Positions 1 to 9,050 are shown, counted from the stretch's first letter. The stretch is 43,172 nucleotides of DNA from Burkholderiales bacterium (GCA_019747905.1 JAIEQG010000084.1:1-43172), one strand, 5' to 3'. The notes: generated by a model not told the origin, from the sequence alone. Translations and numbers: made by a program.

Positions 1-845
1 ACCGCCGCCCTGCGCGGGAAATCCGCACGGAACGCGGCCACCACCCGGCGCAGCGGCTTCGGCGGCAGGAATTCGACGACCTTGATGAGCGGGTTGGCAT
101 GGCGCGCCGTCAGCGCGGACGCGGGCAGCACGGAAATGCCGAGTCCCGAGGCCACCATGCTGCGCAGGGTTTCGAGCGAGTTGCCTTCTTTGCCGGGCGG
201 CGCCGGCTTCGCGAATTCGCGGCAGGCTTCGAGGATCTGATCGCGAAAGCAATGCCCGATGGAGAGCAGGAGCAGGTTCTGCGATTCCAGTTCGTCGGCG
301 GACACTGCCTTGCGGCGCGCCCAGGGATGTTTCGCCGGCACCACCACGCGAAACTCCTCGTCGTACAACGGTACGGTCTCGATGCCGGAGGCGGCGTAGG
401 GTTCGGCCACGATGGCCACGTCGATCAGGCCGCCCCGCAGCATCTGGTCGAGATTGGCCGTGAGGTTCTCCTCGATGTCGAGCGGCATGGCGGGCGCCGA
501 CGAACGAAGTGCCAGCACCAGGTCCGGCAGCAGGTACGGTGCGATGGTGTGGATCACGCCCAGGCGCAGCGCGCCGCGCAGCGGGTCGCGCTTTTCCTTG
601 GCCACCACCTTCACCCGCGCGGCCTCGTCCAGCACGCGGCGCGCCTGCTCCACCACCTGACGGCCGGCCTCGGTCAGCAGCACTTCGTGCGGGCCGCGTT
701 CGAACAGGCGCACGCCCAGTTCTTCCTCGAGCTTCTTCACCGATGCGCTGAGACTGGGCTGGCTCACGAACACCTTGTCGGCGGCGCGCCGGAAGTTGCG
801 TTCGTCCGCCACAGCCACCACGTATTTCAGTTCCTGCAGGGTCAT
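1..845 (-). CDS. oxyR: OxyR, LysR-type peroxide sensor (3' end cut by window edge)
   Basis: The minus-strand frame opens with ATG at 845 and runs off the left edge without a stop, giving 281 codons. The N-terminus is a typical LysR winged helix (start MTLQELKYVVAVADERNF, helix-turn-helix at about residues 17-37). The decisive evidence is the redox pair: C199 in GHCFRDQ and C208, exactly the positions and spacing of the disulfide-forming cysteines of E. coli OxyR. The protein should sense H2O2 in the cytoplasm and activate antioxidant genes. It is divergent from a peroxiredoxin-glutaredoxin gene, and a four-part OxyR box lies 10-46 nt upstream of its start, so autoregulation is likely. Only the last residues are missing. 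Confidence 0.93.
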   Translation of the reverse strand, partial: MTLQELKYVVAVADERNFRRAADKVFVSQPSLSASVKKLEEELGVRLFERGPHEVLLTEAGRQVVEQARRVLDEAARVKVVAKEKRDPLRGALRLGVIHTIAPYLLPDLVLALRSSAPAMPLDIEENLTANLDQMLRGGLIDVAIVAEPYAASGIETVPLYDEEFRVVVPAKHPWARRKAVSADELESQNLLLLSIGHCFRDQILEACREFAKPAPPGKEGNSLETLRSMVASGLGISVLPASALTARHANPLIKVVEFLPPKPLRRVVAAFRADFPRRAA

Positions 846-854
846 GGGACCTCG

Positions 855-891
855 ATAGCCGTTGCCTATCGCCCGCATCGTAACAAGGTAT
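855..891. promoter_or_regulatory. OxyR binding site (four-part motif)
   Basis: The site reads ATAG-N7-CTAT-N7-ATCG-N7-GTAT, with blocks at 855-858, 866-869, 877-880 and 888-891. The known OxyR consensus is ATAG-N7-CTAT-N7-ATAG-N7-CTAT, so 14 of 16 specified bases match at exact spacing. It sits between oxyR (start 845) and the peroxiredoxin gene (start 981), where it could repress oxyR and activate the peroxidase operon. A small hairpin (GGCCCG/CGGGCC, 893-908) follows it in the peroxiredoxin leader. Confidence 0.85.
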
Positions 892-980
892 TGGCCCGGT
901 CACGGGCCTCACGGGCATCCTTCGCTTCCCAAGCTGATCGCCAGCCCAACTTATCCGATACCTCACTCAAGGAGAAACCC

Positions 981-1730
981 ATGTTCCAGAACCGCGAAGG
1001 CAAGCGCATACCCGACGTCACGTTCCGCGTGCGCGAGAACAACGAGTGGAAGAGCGTCACCACCGACGACATCTTCAAGGGCAAGACCGTCGTGGTGTTC
1101 TCGCTGCCCGGCGCGTTCACGCCGACGTGCTCGTCGACCCACCTGCCGCGCTACAACGAACTCGCAAGCGCGTTCCGCGCCAACGGTGTGGACGAGATCG
1201 TCTGCGTCTCCGTCAACGACACGTTCGTGATGAACGAATGGGCCAAGGACCAGGAATCGTCCAACGTCCGCCTGATCCCCGACGGCAACGGCGAGTTCTC
1301 CGACGGCATGGGGCTTCTGGTCGACAAGTCCGACCTGGGATTCGGCAAGCGTTCGTGGCGCTATTCGATGCTGGTCAAGGACGGCGTGGTGGTGAAGCAG
1401 TTCATCGAACCCGAGAAGGCCGGCGACCCGTTCGAAGTGTCGGACGCGGACACGATGCTCGCCTACATCAACCCGAAGGCCTCCAAGCCCGCGCAAGTGG
1501 CGATCTTCACCCGTGAAGGCTGCCCGCACTGCGCCCGCGCCAAGTCGCTGCTCGGCGACCTCGGCTACGACTACGCCGAGATCCCGCTGCACCACACCAT
1601 CCGCAGCAAGGTGGTCGGTGCCGTCACCGGCAAGGGCACCGTGCCGCAGATCTTCATCGACGGCAGCTACATCGGCGGTGCGGACGAACTCGAGCAGTGG
1701 GCCCGCGACAAGACTCGCAAGGCGGCGTAA
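981..1730 (+). CDS. Peroxiredoxin-glutaredoxin fusion (hybrid Prx5)
   Basis: This 249-residue protein joins a Prx5-type peroxiredoxin (residues 1-165) to a glutaredoxin (about 170-249). The peroxidatic cysteine is C50 in PGAFTPTC, and the glutaredoxin site is C181-P-H-C184, followed by TVPQIFIDGSYIGG, the usual cis-Pro and glutathione-binding region. The family (for example Haemophilus PGdx) reduces H2O2 and alkyl peroxides with glutathione, the fused glutaredoxin recycling the peroxiredoxin. The start is ATG 981 with AAGGAGA at 969-975; the open frame upstream is not coding. Control by the OxyR box at 855-891 is likely. The downstream flavoprotein may be a redox partner, which is an inference. 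Confidence 0.93.
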   Translation: MFQNREGKRIPDVTFRVRENNEWKSVTTDDIFKGKTVVVFSLPGAFTPTCSSTHLPRYNELASAFRANGVDEIVCVSVNDTFVMNEWAKDQESSNVRLIPDGNGEFSDGMGLLVDKSDLGFGKRSWRYSMLVKDGVVVKQFIEPEKAGDPFEVSDADTMLAYINPKASKPAQVAIFTREGCPHCARAKSLLGDLGYDYAEIPLHHTIRSKVVGAVTGKGTVPQIFIDGSYIGGADELEQWARDKTRKAA

Positions 1731-1742
1731 GCGATGCCGCAA

Positions 1743-1768
1743 TCCGGGGCCGGAAGGCCGGCCCCGGA
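1743..1768 (+). repeat. Intercistronic hairpin between peroxidase and flavoprotein genes
   Basis: An 11-bp perfect stem (TCCGGGGCCGG, 1743-1753, with its complement at 1758-1768) closes a 4-nt AAGG loop. It begins 13 nt after the peroxiredoxin stop and lies 25 nt before the next start. No T-run follows, so it is more likely an mRNA-stabilising or processing element, or a weak attenuator, than a full terminator. Confidence 0.6.
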
Positions 1769-1793
1769 ATCGCAACACACAAGGCAAAGAACG

Positions 1794-3212
1794 ATGCACA
1801 CCATCCACACTGACGTTGCCGTCATCGGCGCGGGAACAGCCGGCCTGGCGGCCTACCGGGCAGCGAAGGCCGCCGGGAAGCAGGCCGTGATCATCGAAGG
1901 CGGCCCCTATGGCACCACCTGCGCCCGCGTGGGTTGCATGCCGAGCAAACTGCTGATCGCTGCGGCCGAAGCCGCCCATGGCCGCTCGAAGTGGAACGAG
2001 TTCGGGCTCAGGCTCGAAGGCTGGGTTCGTGTCGATGGGCGGGCGGTCATGGAGCGGGTTCGTCGCGAGCGTGATCGATTCGTCGGCTTCGTGGTGGAAG
2101 GTGTGGAGCGCATTCCGGAGCGCGACCGGTTGCGCGGTCACGCGCGCTTCACCGGCCGCGACACGCTCGTCGTGGACGACCGCACCGCGGTGCGCTTCGT
2201 CACCGCCGTGATCGCGACCGGTTCGTCGCCCAGCGTCCCACCGCCGTTGCGGGCCGCCAATGATCGCCTGGTGGTGAACGACGACATCTTCGACTGGCAC
2301 GACCTGCCGCGCTCGGTGGCCGTGTTCGGTCCGGGCGTGATCGGACTCGAAATCGGTCAATCCCTGAGCCGGCTGGGCGTGCGAGTGCACATGTTCGGCC
2401 TCGGCGGCGCCGTCGGACCGTTGACCGACCCGGCCGTGCGCGAGTACGCGACGGGTACCTTCGCCTCCGAGTTTCCCCTCGACGCCGACGTGCGCGACGT
2501 GCTCGTCGAACGTATCGAAACGGGCGTGCGGGTCCGCTGGACCTCGGCACTGGGCAAGCCCGAGGAGATCGTGGTCGACAACGTCGTTGCCGCCACCGGC
2601 CGCTCCCCGAACGTGCGCAACCTCGGCCTCACCGCCACCGGCATCGCGCTCGACGCCCGCTGCGTCCCGCTGTTCGACCCGAACACCCTGCGCTGCGGCG
2701 ACAGCAACATCTTCATCGCGGGCGATGCCAACAACGACCTGCCGCTGCTGCACGAGGCCGCGGACGAAGGACGCATCGCCGGCGACAACGCGGCACGCTT
2801 CCCCGACGTGCAGCCCGGGCAGCGCCGCACACCGCTCGGCATCGTGTTCACCGATCCGCAACTCGCGACGGTGGGCCGCCGCTACGCCGACCTCGACCCC
2901 GCGACGATCGTCGTGGGCGAAGTCTCCTTCGAGGACCAGGGGCGATCGCGGGTCATGTTGCGCAATCGCGGCCTCCTGCACGTCTACGCCGACGTGCATG
3001 ACGGTCGCGTCCTGGGTGCGGAGCTCATGGGGCCGGACGCGGAACACCTCGCACACCTGCTCGCCTGGGGGATCCAGAGCGGCATGACGGTGGGGCGGAT
3101 GCTCGAGATGCCGTTCTATCACCCCGTGGTGGAGGAGGGCCTGCGCACGGAGCTGCGCGACGCCGCCGCGAAGCTGGCGGCGCATCAACCGCAGGAGCGT
3201 CGCGCCGCATAG
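1794..3212 (+). CDS. Dihydrolipoamide dehydrogenase-type NAD/FAD disulfide oxidoreductase
   Basis: A class I pyridine nucleotide-disulfide oxidoreductase of 472 residues. The FAD dinucleotide fold is IGAGTAG at residues 11-17, the redox-active pair is C43-ARVG-C48 followed by MPSK, a second NAD-binding fold (VFGPGVIGLEIG) lies near residue 180, and the C-terminal dimer domain ends with the catalytic HPVVEEG (canonical HPxxxE). ATG 1794 is chosen because the FAD motif starts at the usual distance; an upstream in-frame ATG at 1734 would read through the hairpin. No 2-oxoacid dehydrogenase genes are near. It follows a peroxiredoxin-glutaredoxin gene, suggesting a thiol-reducing role in peroxide defence, but the substrate cannot be read from sequence. 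Confidence 0.85.
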   Translation: MHTIHTDVAVIGAGTAGLAAYRAAKAAGKQAVIIEGGPYGTTCARVGCMPSKLLIAAAEAAHGRSKWNEFGLRLEGWVRVDGRAVMERVRRERDRFVGFVVEGVERIPERDRLRGHARFTGRDTLVVDDRTAVRFVTAVIATGSSPSVPPPLRAANDRLVVNDDIFDWHDLPRSVAVFGPGVIGLEIGQSLSRLGVRVHMFGLGGAVGPLTDPAVREYATGTFASEFPLDADVRDVLVERIETGVRVRWTSALGKPEEIVVDNVVAATGRSPNVRNLGLTATGIALDARCVPLFDPNTLRCGDSNIFIAGDANNDLPLLHEAADEGRIAGDNAARFPDVQPGQRRTPLGIVFTDPQLATVGRRYADLDPATIVVGEVSFEDQGRSRVMLRNRGLLHVYADVHDGRVLGAELMGPDAEHLAHLLAWGIQSGMTVGRMLEMPFYHPVVEEGLRTELRDAAAKLAAHQPQERRAA

Positions 3213-3261
3213 TCCGATCCTGCAGGCGTGGGACAATGACGGTTTAGCCCAGGGCCGCCGG

Positions 3262-4200
3262 TTGTCCACGTTCCTGCAGCAACTCGCGCTCGCCGCACCG
3301 CACTTCGTGCTGGTGGTGCTGGGCTACGTCCTGGCGGCGTCGGGCCGCTGGCCCAGGGCGGTGAGCGAAGCACTGGCCGCCTTCGTGTTCGGGGTTGCCG
3401 TGCCGGCCCTGCTCTTCCGGATGATGAGCGATCCGTCGCGCCTGCCGCCCTTCGAGTGGCGCCTGCTGCTGGCGTTCTTCGGCGGCTGCCTGATCACGTT
3501 CGTCATCGGCCGCGTCGCCGCAAAAACACTGTTCCGGCTGAACGGCGTGCAGCAATCGGTGTTCGCCTTGGGTGGCATCTTCTCCAACAACGTGCTGCTC
3601 GGCATCCCGCTCGCGAAGGCGGCGCTCGGCGATGCCGCGCTCGGGCCCATCAGTCTCATCATCGTGTTCAACTCGCTCACGCTCTGGACGCTGGCCACGG
3701 TGTCCGTCGAGTGGGCACGCCATGGCGATCTCTCGATTGCAGGCTTTCTCGGCACGGCGAAGAAAGTGGTCATGACCCCGGTGATCGCGGCCGTGCTCAC
3801 CGGCGCGGCCTTCGGCCTGACCGGCTGGAAGCTGCCCACGATGGTCGACGAGCCGCTTGGCCTCATCGCGCAGTCCGCGGCCCCCCTCGCCCTGATCGTG
3901 GTCGGCATGGGCTTGTCCGAATTCGGCGTGCGCAATGGCTGGCGCGAGGGGCTGGGCATCACCGTGGTCAAGCTCGCGGTGCAACCACTGGTGGTGCTCG
4001 GCCTGGCTATTCTGCTCGACCTCCCGCCGCTCGAACGCCAATCCGCCGTGCTGCTCGCCTCGCTCGCCGTGGGCGTGAACGTCTACGTGATGGCGCGCCA
4101 GTTCGATGCGATGCAGAGTCCGGTGGCATCGAGCATGGTGTTGTCCACGGCACTATCCGTAGTGACGACGCCGCTTGCTCTGGCCCTGGCCGCTGGTTAG
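3262..4200 (+). CDS. AEC family transporter (auxin efflux carrier type)
   Basis: A 312-residue, very hydrophobic protein with about ten predicted membrane segments in two halves separated by a polar middle loop, the layout of the AEC (auxin efflux carrier/malonate transporter) family. Characteristic stretches include GIFSNNVLLGIPL in the first half and LASLAVGVNVYVMARQF in the second. No ATG lies at the N-terminus; the best start is TTG 3262, directly before STFLQQLALAAPHFV, with a weak AGGG upstream. AEC members export or import small organic acids such as malonate or malate; the substrate here is unknown. The gene starts 49 nt after the flavoprotein. Confidence 0.85.
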   Translation: MSTFLQQLALAAPHFVLVVLGYVLAASGRWPRAVSEALAAFVFGVAVPALLFRMMSDPSRLPPFEWRLLLAFFGGCLITFVIGRVAAKTLFRLNGVQQSVFALGGIFSNNVLLGIPLAKAALGDAALGPISLIIVFNSLTLWTLATVSVEWARHGDLSIAGFLGTAKKVVMTPVIAAVLTGAAFGLTGWKLPTMVDEPLGLIAQSAAPLALIVVGMGLSEFGVRNGWREGLGITVVKLAVQPLVVLGLAILLDLPPLERQSAVLLASLAVGVNVYVMARQFDAMQSPVASSMVLSTALSVVTTPLALALAAG

Positions 4201-4279
4201 CGCGGAGCACCGTAGAATTCGACGCTCCCGGCCGGCAAGCGTCAGTGTTCGACCGCGCCAACAAGAATGAGGAGACGTC

Positions 4280-5227
4280 GTGGGAAAGTCCGCCCTTTGC
4301 GCGTTGCTGCTTGTCGCCTGTGCGGTCGCCGCCGCCGAACCGCCGCCGCCGTGGGCGTATCCGGTCAACCCACCCGGTGTGCAGCCGCCGACCGACGACG
4401 GGGTCCCGCGGCGTGTGCCGAACAGCGACGCGGCGTTCACGCTGACGCGGATCCGCGATCTGTTCGATGCCCCCGACTGGCATCCGGCCGACCATCCGCC
4501 GATGCCGTCGATCGTGGCGCACGGTCGCCGACCGGACGTGTTCGCCTGCGGCTACTGTCATCTGCCCAATGGATTGGGTCGCCCCGAGAATGCGAGCCTC
4601 GCCGGCCTGCCGGCAGCCTACATCGTGCAGCAGGTCGAAGACTTCCGTTCCGGCGCGCGCCGCAGTGCCGAAGCGGCGAGCCTGCCCATCAACCTGATGA
4701 CCGCGGTGGCGAAGGTCGCGACGACGGAAGAAGTGCAGGCAGCCGCGGCGTACTTCGCCGCGCTCGCGCCGCGCAAGTGGATCCACGTGGTCGAGACCGA
4801 CGTGGTGCCGAAAACCCGCGTCGGCGGGTGGATGCTGGTGGCGGCGGAAGGCGGCGGTACCGAACCCATCGGTAACCGCATTATCGAGATGCCGATCGAT
4901 CTCGAGCGCACCGAGCTGCGCGACTCGAAGTCCGCTTTCCAGGCGCTCGTGCCGGTGGGCAGCCTCGCAAGGGGTGAAGTCCTGGTCACGACCGGTGCCG
5001 GCAAGACCACCGCTTGCGGCGTCTGTCATGGCGCGGACTTGAAGGGCCTGGGTCCGGTGCCAGCGCTCGCCGGCCGCTCACCGAGTTATCTGTTCCGCCA
5101 ACTGTTCGACATGAAGCAAGGCCTCCGTCACGGTCCGTGGGCAGCGCTCATGAAGCCGGTCGTGGCGCCACTGTCGGACGAGGACATGGTTGCGATCGCC
5201 GCCTACGCGGCGAGTCGCGAGCCCTGA
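4280..5227 (+). CDS. Secreted dihaem class I cytochrome c
   Basis: A 315-residue periplasmic protein with a signal peptide (MGKSALCALLLVACAVAAA) and two haem c sites, C90GYCH and C246GVCH, each in a cytochrome c fold of roughly 80-100 residues. The arrangement (haem, linker of about 60 residues with a GGGTEPIGNRI segment, haem) is that of dihaem electron-transfer cytochromes serving periplasmic dehydrogenases. The start is GTG 4280 with GAGGAG at 4269-4274; the ATG at 4267 is out of frame. The next gene begins 7 nt after the stop, so the two are probably co-translated. The partner enzyme is not evident. Confidence 0.88.
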   Translation: MGKSALCALLLVACAVAAAEPPPPWAYPVNPPGVQPPTDDGVPRRVPNSDAAFTLTRIRDLFDAPDWHPADHPPMPSIVAHGRRPDVFACGYCHLPNGLGRPENASLAGLPAAYIVQQVEDFRSGARRSAEAASLPINLMTAVAKVATTEEVQAAAAYFAALAPRKWIHVVETDVVPKTRVGGWMLVAAEGGGTEPIGNRIIEMPIDLERTELRDSKSAFQALVPVGSLARGEVLVTTGAGKTTACGVCHGADLKGLGPVPALAGRSPSYLFRQLFDMKQGLRHGPWAALMKPVVAPLSDEDMVAIAAYAASREP

Positions 5228-5234
5228 CCAGGTC

Positions 5235-6491
5235 ATGCGCAAGGTCCTGTGGGTCTTGCTGATCCTTGTCGTCGGGGCGGTCCTGGCGACAGGGGCTGCA
5301 GTCCTGTTCGCATTCGACGACGCGCCGCTGGTACGCAACGAAGCGACGTTCACACCGGCATCGATCGAGCGCGCCAAGCGCATCCTCGACCGCAACGATC
5401 CGCGCCGGCTCCGCACCGGCGACGTGAGAACGGTATCGCTGTCGGCGCAGGACGCCGATCTCGCATTGAACCAGTCGCTTCAACGGCTCGCCCATGGCAG
5501 CGGCAGGCTCGTGTTGCAGCAGGGCATCGCCCACGTTGCCCTCAGCATCGAGGTGCCGCGCAGCCCGGTGGGCAAGTTCCTCAACGTGGACGCGACGCTG
5601 GACGAAGCCGGAGGCCTGCCGCATGTGAGTTACCTTCGGGTCGGTGCATTACCGGTGCCCGCGGCGCTGGCGAATCGACTGGTGGCTGCAGGCCTGTCCA
5701 TGGCGGAGCCGGACGGCGACCTGCGCCTCGTGGCCGACATGATCCAGCAGGTGCGCTTCGGCAAGGACCGCCTCACGGTGGTGTATCGCTGGCAGGACCG
5801 CGCGCCCGAGCGGCTGAAAGCAGCCACGGTGCCGCCGGAGGACCAGGCTCGCCTGCTCGCGTACCGGACCCGGCTGGCCGACTGGAGCCGGCGCGTTCCG
5901 GGCGCGTCGGTGTCGATGGTCGCACTGCTAGACGATCTGTTCCGCTTCGCGTCCGAACGCTCGGCAACCGGCGACCCGATCGAGGAGAACCGCGCGGCGA
6001 TCCTGACAGCCGCGCTCTACGTGGTGCAACAGGACATCGCGGCGCTCGTTCCCGAAGCGAAGACCTGGCCGCAGGCGGCCCCGCGGCCCATCACGCTGAG
6101 CGGCCGCGACGACTTCCCGAAGCACTTCCTGGTCTCCGCCGCACTCGCGGCGAACGCCGGCAAGTCGTTGGCCGATGCCGTGGGCCTCTACAAGGAGATC
6201 CAGGATGCGCGCGGCGGCAGCGGCTTCTCCTTCAATGACATCGCAGCCGACGGCGCCGGCACTCGCTTCGGAGAACTCGCCACGGGCAGCGCCGACGCTG
6301 CGCGCAAGCTGCAGCAGCGCGTCGCCACGGGCCTTTCGGAAGCGGACGTGATGCCGGCCAGCGCCGATCTGCCCGAGTTCATGCCCGAGGCCGAGTTCGT
6401 CCAGCGCTTCGGCGGCGTGGGCGGGCCCGAGTACAGCCGGATGATGACCGAGATCGACGCCCGCATCGATGCGCTGCCGATCAATCGCTGA
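5235..6491 (+). CDS. Membrane-anchored protein of unknown function
   Basis: I do not recognise a named family. The 418-residue protein has one N-terminal membrane segment (residues 4-27, KVLWVLLILVVGAVLATGAAVLF), then a soluble, presumably periplasmic domain. It begins with NEATFTPASIERAKRIL, contains a basic amphipathic middle (about 190-230), and ends with a conserved-looking part containing SGRDDFPKHFLVSAALAANAG and SGFSFNDIAADGAGTRFGELA. Only a few residues separate it from the dihaem cytochrome upstream, so it may share that pathway. ATG 5235 is preferred because it directly precedes the membrane segment. Confidence 0.8.
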   Translation: MRKVLWVLLILVVGAVLATGAAVLFAFDDAPLVRNEATFTPASIERAKRILDRNDPRRLRTGDVRTVSLSAQDADLALNQSLQRLAHGSGRLVLQQGIAHVALSIEVPRSPVGKFLNVDATLDEAGGLPHVSYLRVGALPVPAALANRLVAAGLSMAEPDGDLRLVADMIQQVRFGKDRLTVVYRWQDRAPERLKAATVPPEDQARLLAYRTRLADWSRRVPGASVSMVALLDDLFRFASERSATGDPIEENRAAILTAALYVVQQDIAALVPEAKTWPQAAPRPITLSGRDDFPKHFLVSAALAANAGKSLADAVGLYKEIQDARGGSGFSFNDIAADGAGTRFGELATGSADAARKLQQRVATGLSEADVMPASADLPEFMPEAEFVQRFGGVGGPEYSRMMTEIDARIDALPINR

Positions 6492-6550
6492 GAGTCTCAC
6501 GTTGCGCCTATCATCGCGGTTTTCTCCCACCTGATCGGGATTCCGTCGCC

Positions 6551-7342
6551 ATGGACCTCAAGCTCACCGGCAAACTGGCGCTCGTCTCCGGTTCCAGCAA
6601 GGGCATCGGCCTCGCCATCGCCCGCGCTCTGGCCGTGGAGGGATGTCGGGTCATCATCAACGGGCGCGACGCCGCAGCGATTGCCGGCGGCGCCGCGAGC
6701 ATTCGTGCGGCAGCATCGAATGCGGACATCCAGACCTTCGTAGGCGACCTTTCCACTGCATCGGCGGCGGACGATCTCGTCCGGCGGTTTCCGACCGTGG
6801 ACATCCTCGTCAACAACCTCGGCATCTTCGAGCGCAAGGCCTTCGCCGACATCGCCGACACCGACTGGCAGCGCTACTTCGACGTCAACGTGATGAGCGG
6901 CGTGCGGCTCTCCCGGGCCTACCTGCCCGCGATGAAGGAACGCAACTGGGGCCGCGTGGTCTTCATCAGCAGCGAGTCCGGCATCCAGATTCCTCCCGAC
7001 ATGATCCACTACGGCATGACCAAGACAGCGCAGCTAGCCATTTCGCGCGGGCTCGCCGAGACCTGCGCCGGCACCGCCGTGACCGTCAACGCCGTGCTGC
7101 CCGGTCCGACGCTGTCCGACGGCAACAAGGCCGCCATCGCGCGGCGTGCGCCGGGCCGCCCGTTTCCCGAGGTGGAGCAGGAGTTCTTCGAGAAGATCCG
7201 TCCCACGTCGTTGCTGAAGCGGTACGCGACGGTCGACGAGGTGGCGAACCTGGTGGCCTACGTCTGCAGTCCGCTCGCCTCGGCCACCAACGGCGCCGCG
7301 CTGCGCGTCGAAGGCGGCGTGGTGCGCGCCTGCTTCGGTTGA
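6551..7342 (+). CDS. Short-chain dehydrogenase/reductase
   Basis: A classical SDR of 263 residues: cofactor motif GSSKGIG near residue 14, NNLG in place of the usual NNAG, catalytic Ser in FISSESG, and YGMTK with the catalytic Tyr and Lys. The cofactor fold gives VIINGRDAAA after beta-2, where Arg would favour NADP(H). The substrate is unknown. It starts 59 nt after the previous gene and is followed by a secreted metallo-hydrolase, a GST and a methyltransferase on the same strand. Confidence 0.88.
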   Translation: MDLKLTGKLALVSGSSKGIGLAIARALAVEGCRVIINGRDAAAIAGGAASIRAAASNADIQTFVGDLSTASAADDLVRRFPTVDILVNNLGIFERKAFADIADTDWQRYFDVNVMSGVRLSRAYLPAMKERNWGRVVFISSESGIQIPPDMIHYGMTKTAQLAISRGLAETCAGTAVTVNAVLPGPTLSDGNKAAIARRAPGRPFPEVEQEFFEKIRPTSLLKRYATVDEVANLVAYVCSPLASATNGAALRVEGGVVRACFG

Positions 7343-7418
7343 AGGCTGCACCGCTCACGACATCCGAACAACCATCCGACGGCATCGGTTGCCGTCGTAC
7401 CCGCAGGAGAAACAAGCT

Positions 7419-8276
7419 ATGCGCCTGCCCGCCATCGTGAATCGACTCGTCGCTGCATTGTTGGGCGTCGCTGCTGCGACCTTCGGAGGTTCCGTATCCG
7501 CAGCCACCGTCGATCGCATGTACATCCTCGAATGCGGTGAGGGCCGCACCTCGGACGTGTCGATCTGGTCGCCGGGGGTCGACGTCGGCGTGGCCCGCGA
7601 GTTCAGCGACAACTGCTACCTGATCCGGCATGGCCAGGACTGGTTGCTGTGGGAAACGGGCATCTCGGATGCGGTTGCCGACAAGCCCGAAGGCGTGGTG
7701 GTCGGCGGCGGCATCCTCACCCTCTACGTGCGCAAGACGCTGCAATCGCAGCTGGCGCACCTCGGCGTCGCTCCGACTGAGATCACCCACATGGCGTTCT
7801 CGCATTTCCACGGCGACCACGTCGGCAACGCGAACCTGTTCACCAACGCCAAGGTCCTGGTGCAGCGTGCCGAGTACGACGCCGCGTTCGGGCCCGATGC
7901 CGCGAAGTACGGGTTCAATCCCGCGCTGTACGGCAAGCTCAAGGACAATCCGACCGTGAAGCTGGAAGGCGATCACGATGTCTTCGGCGACGGTTCCGTC
8001 ATCATCATCGCCACCCCGGGCCACACGCCCGGACATCAATCCCTGCTGGTGCGACTGCCGAAGCAGGGTGCGGTCATCCTCTCCGGCGACATGGTGCACT
8101 TCCGCGAGAACTGGGATGCGCAGCGCGTGCCCGCACGCAACTTCGATCGAGAGCAATCGCTGCGGTCCATGGAACGCATCGCATCGCTGCTGGTGGCCGA
8201 AGGTGCCGTGCTGTGGATCAACCACGACCGCACGCAAAGCTCCGGCATGCCGCGCGTGCCGCGCTATGCGGAATAG
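7419..8276 (+). CDS. Secreted MBL-fold metallo-hydrolase (AHL-lactonase-like)
   Basis: A 285-residue protein with an N-terminal signal peptide (cleavage near SVSA-A, residues 28-29), then a metallo-beta-lactamase fold. The metal motif is H129FHGDH134, followed by GHTPGHQS and the bridging Asp in LSGDMVH. The overall arrangement resembles the N-acyl homoserine lactonase family, but AHL lactonases are usually cytoplasmic, so export is notable and quorum quenching is only one possibility. The start is ATG 7419 with AGGAGA at 7405-7410; an in-frame TTG at 7389 lies before this ribosome site and is rejected. Confidence 0.85.
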   Translation: MRLPAIVNRLVAALLGVAAATFGGSVSAATVDRMYILECGEGRTSDVSIWSPGVDVGVAREFSDNCYLIRHGQDWLLWETGISDAVADKPEGVVVGGGILTLYVRKTLQSQLAHLGVAPTEITHMAFSHFHGDHVGNANLFTNAKVLVQRAEYDAAFGPDAAKYGFNPALYGKLKDNPTVKLEGDHDVFGDGSVIIIATPGHTPGHQSLLVRLPKQGAVILSGDMVHFRENWDAQRVPARNFDREQSLRSMERIASLLVAEGAVLWINHDRTQSSGMPRVPRYAE

Positions 8277-8296
8277 CCGGTCAGGGAGACCCGTCA

Positions 8297-9016
8297 GTGC
8301 GCTATGAACTGTATTACTGGCCCGGGATCCAGGGCCGCGGCGAGTTCGTCCGTCTCGCACTCGAAGCCGCGGACGCAGACTACGTGGACGTGGCGCGCCT
8401 GTCGGGCCGCGGCAAGGGCGTGGATGCCATGTTGAGCCTGATGAACGACGGCAAGCTCGACCATCCGCCCTTCGCACCGCCGTTCCTCAAGACCGGCAAG
8501 CTCGTGATCTCCCACACGGCGAACATCCTCGACTATCTCGGACCGCGCCTCGACCTCGTGCCCAAGGCCGAGCACAGCCGGATCTGGGCGCACCAGCTGC
8601 AGTTGCTGGTCACCGACTTCCTGGTGGAAGTGCACGACACCCATCACCCGGTGGCCTTGGCACTCTACTACCGCGACCAGAAGACCGAAGCGAAGCGTCG
8701 CACTCGGTACTTCCTGTCCGATCGCGTACCGAAGTATCTCGACTACTTCGAAGACGTCTGTGCCGCCAACCGCGGGCGCATGGTGGGGCGTGCCTTGTCC
8801 TATGTGGATCTGTCGATGTTCCAGCTGATCGAGGGGTTGCGCTACGCGTTTCCGAAGACGACGCGCAAACTCGAACCGCGCTGGCCGCGCCTGATCGCCC
8901 TGCGCGACCGGGTCGCCGACGTGCCGCGAGTCGCCGCTTATCTCGCATCGAAACGGCGCATCCCGTTCAACGAGAACGGGATCTTCCGGCACTACCCTGA
9001 ATTGGAGAGCCGCTGA
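8297..9016 (+). CDS. Glutathione S-transferase family protein
   Basis: A 239-residue cytosolic GST: N-terminal thioredoxin-like domain starting RYELYYWPGIQGRGEFVRLALE, where a Tyr and the GRGE segment match the alpha/mu/pi/sigma type, then the all-helical C-terminal domain with a conserved SYVDLSMFQLIEGL (N-capping Asp). The usual cis-Pro segment is replaced by the longer FAPPFLKTGKLVISHTANIL. GTG 8297 is chosen because GGGAGA (8284-8289) sits at proper distance; a longer in-frame open region overlaps the previous gene. It starts 20 nt after the MBL gene, suggesting one operon. Confidence 0.85.
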   Translation: MRYELYYWPGIQGRGEFVRLALEAADADYVDVARLSGRGKGVDAMLSLMNDGKLDHPPFAPPFLKTGKLVISHTANILDYLGPRLDLVPKAEHSRIWAHQLQLLVTDFLVEVHDTHHPVALALYYRDQKTEAKRRTRYFLSDRVPKYLDYFEDVCAANRGRMVGRALSYVDLSMFQLIEGLRYAFPKTTRKLEPRWPRLIALRDRVADVPRVAAYLASKRRIPFNENGIFRHYPELESR

Positions 9017-9050
9017 ACCGCGCGGTAGTCACGGCAGCAGTTTGGACGCG

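Noticed and set aside
963..3269. A 768-codon open frame on the minus strand
   Set aside because: It is antisense to the peroxiredoxin and flavoprotein genes, and its composition (His/Arg/Ala/Gly-rich, no domain) is a typical shadow in high-GC DNA.
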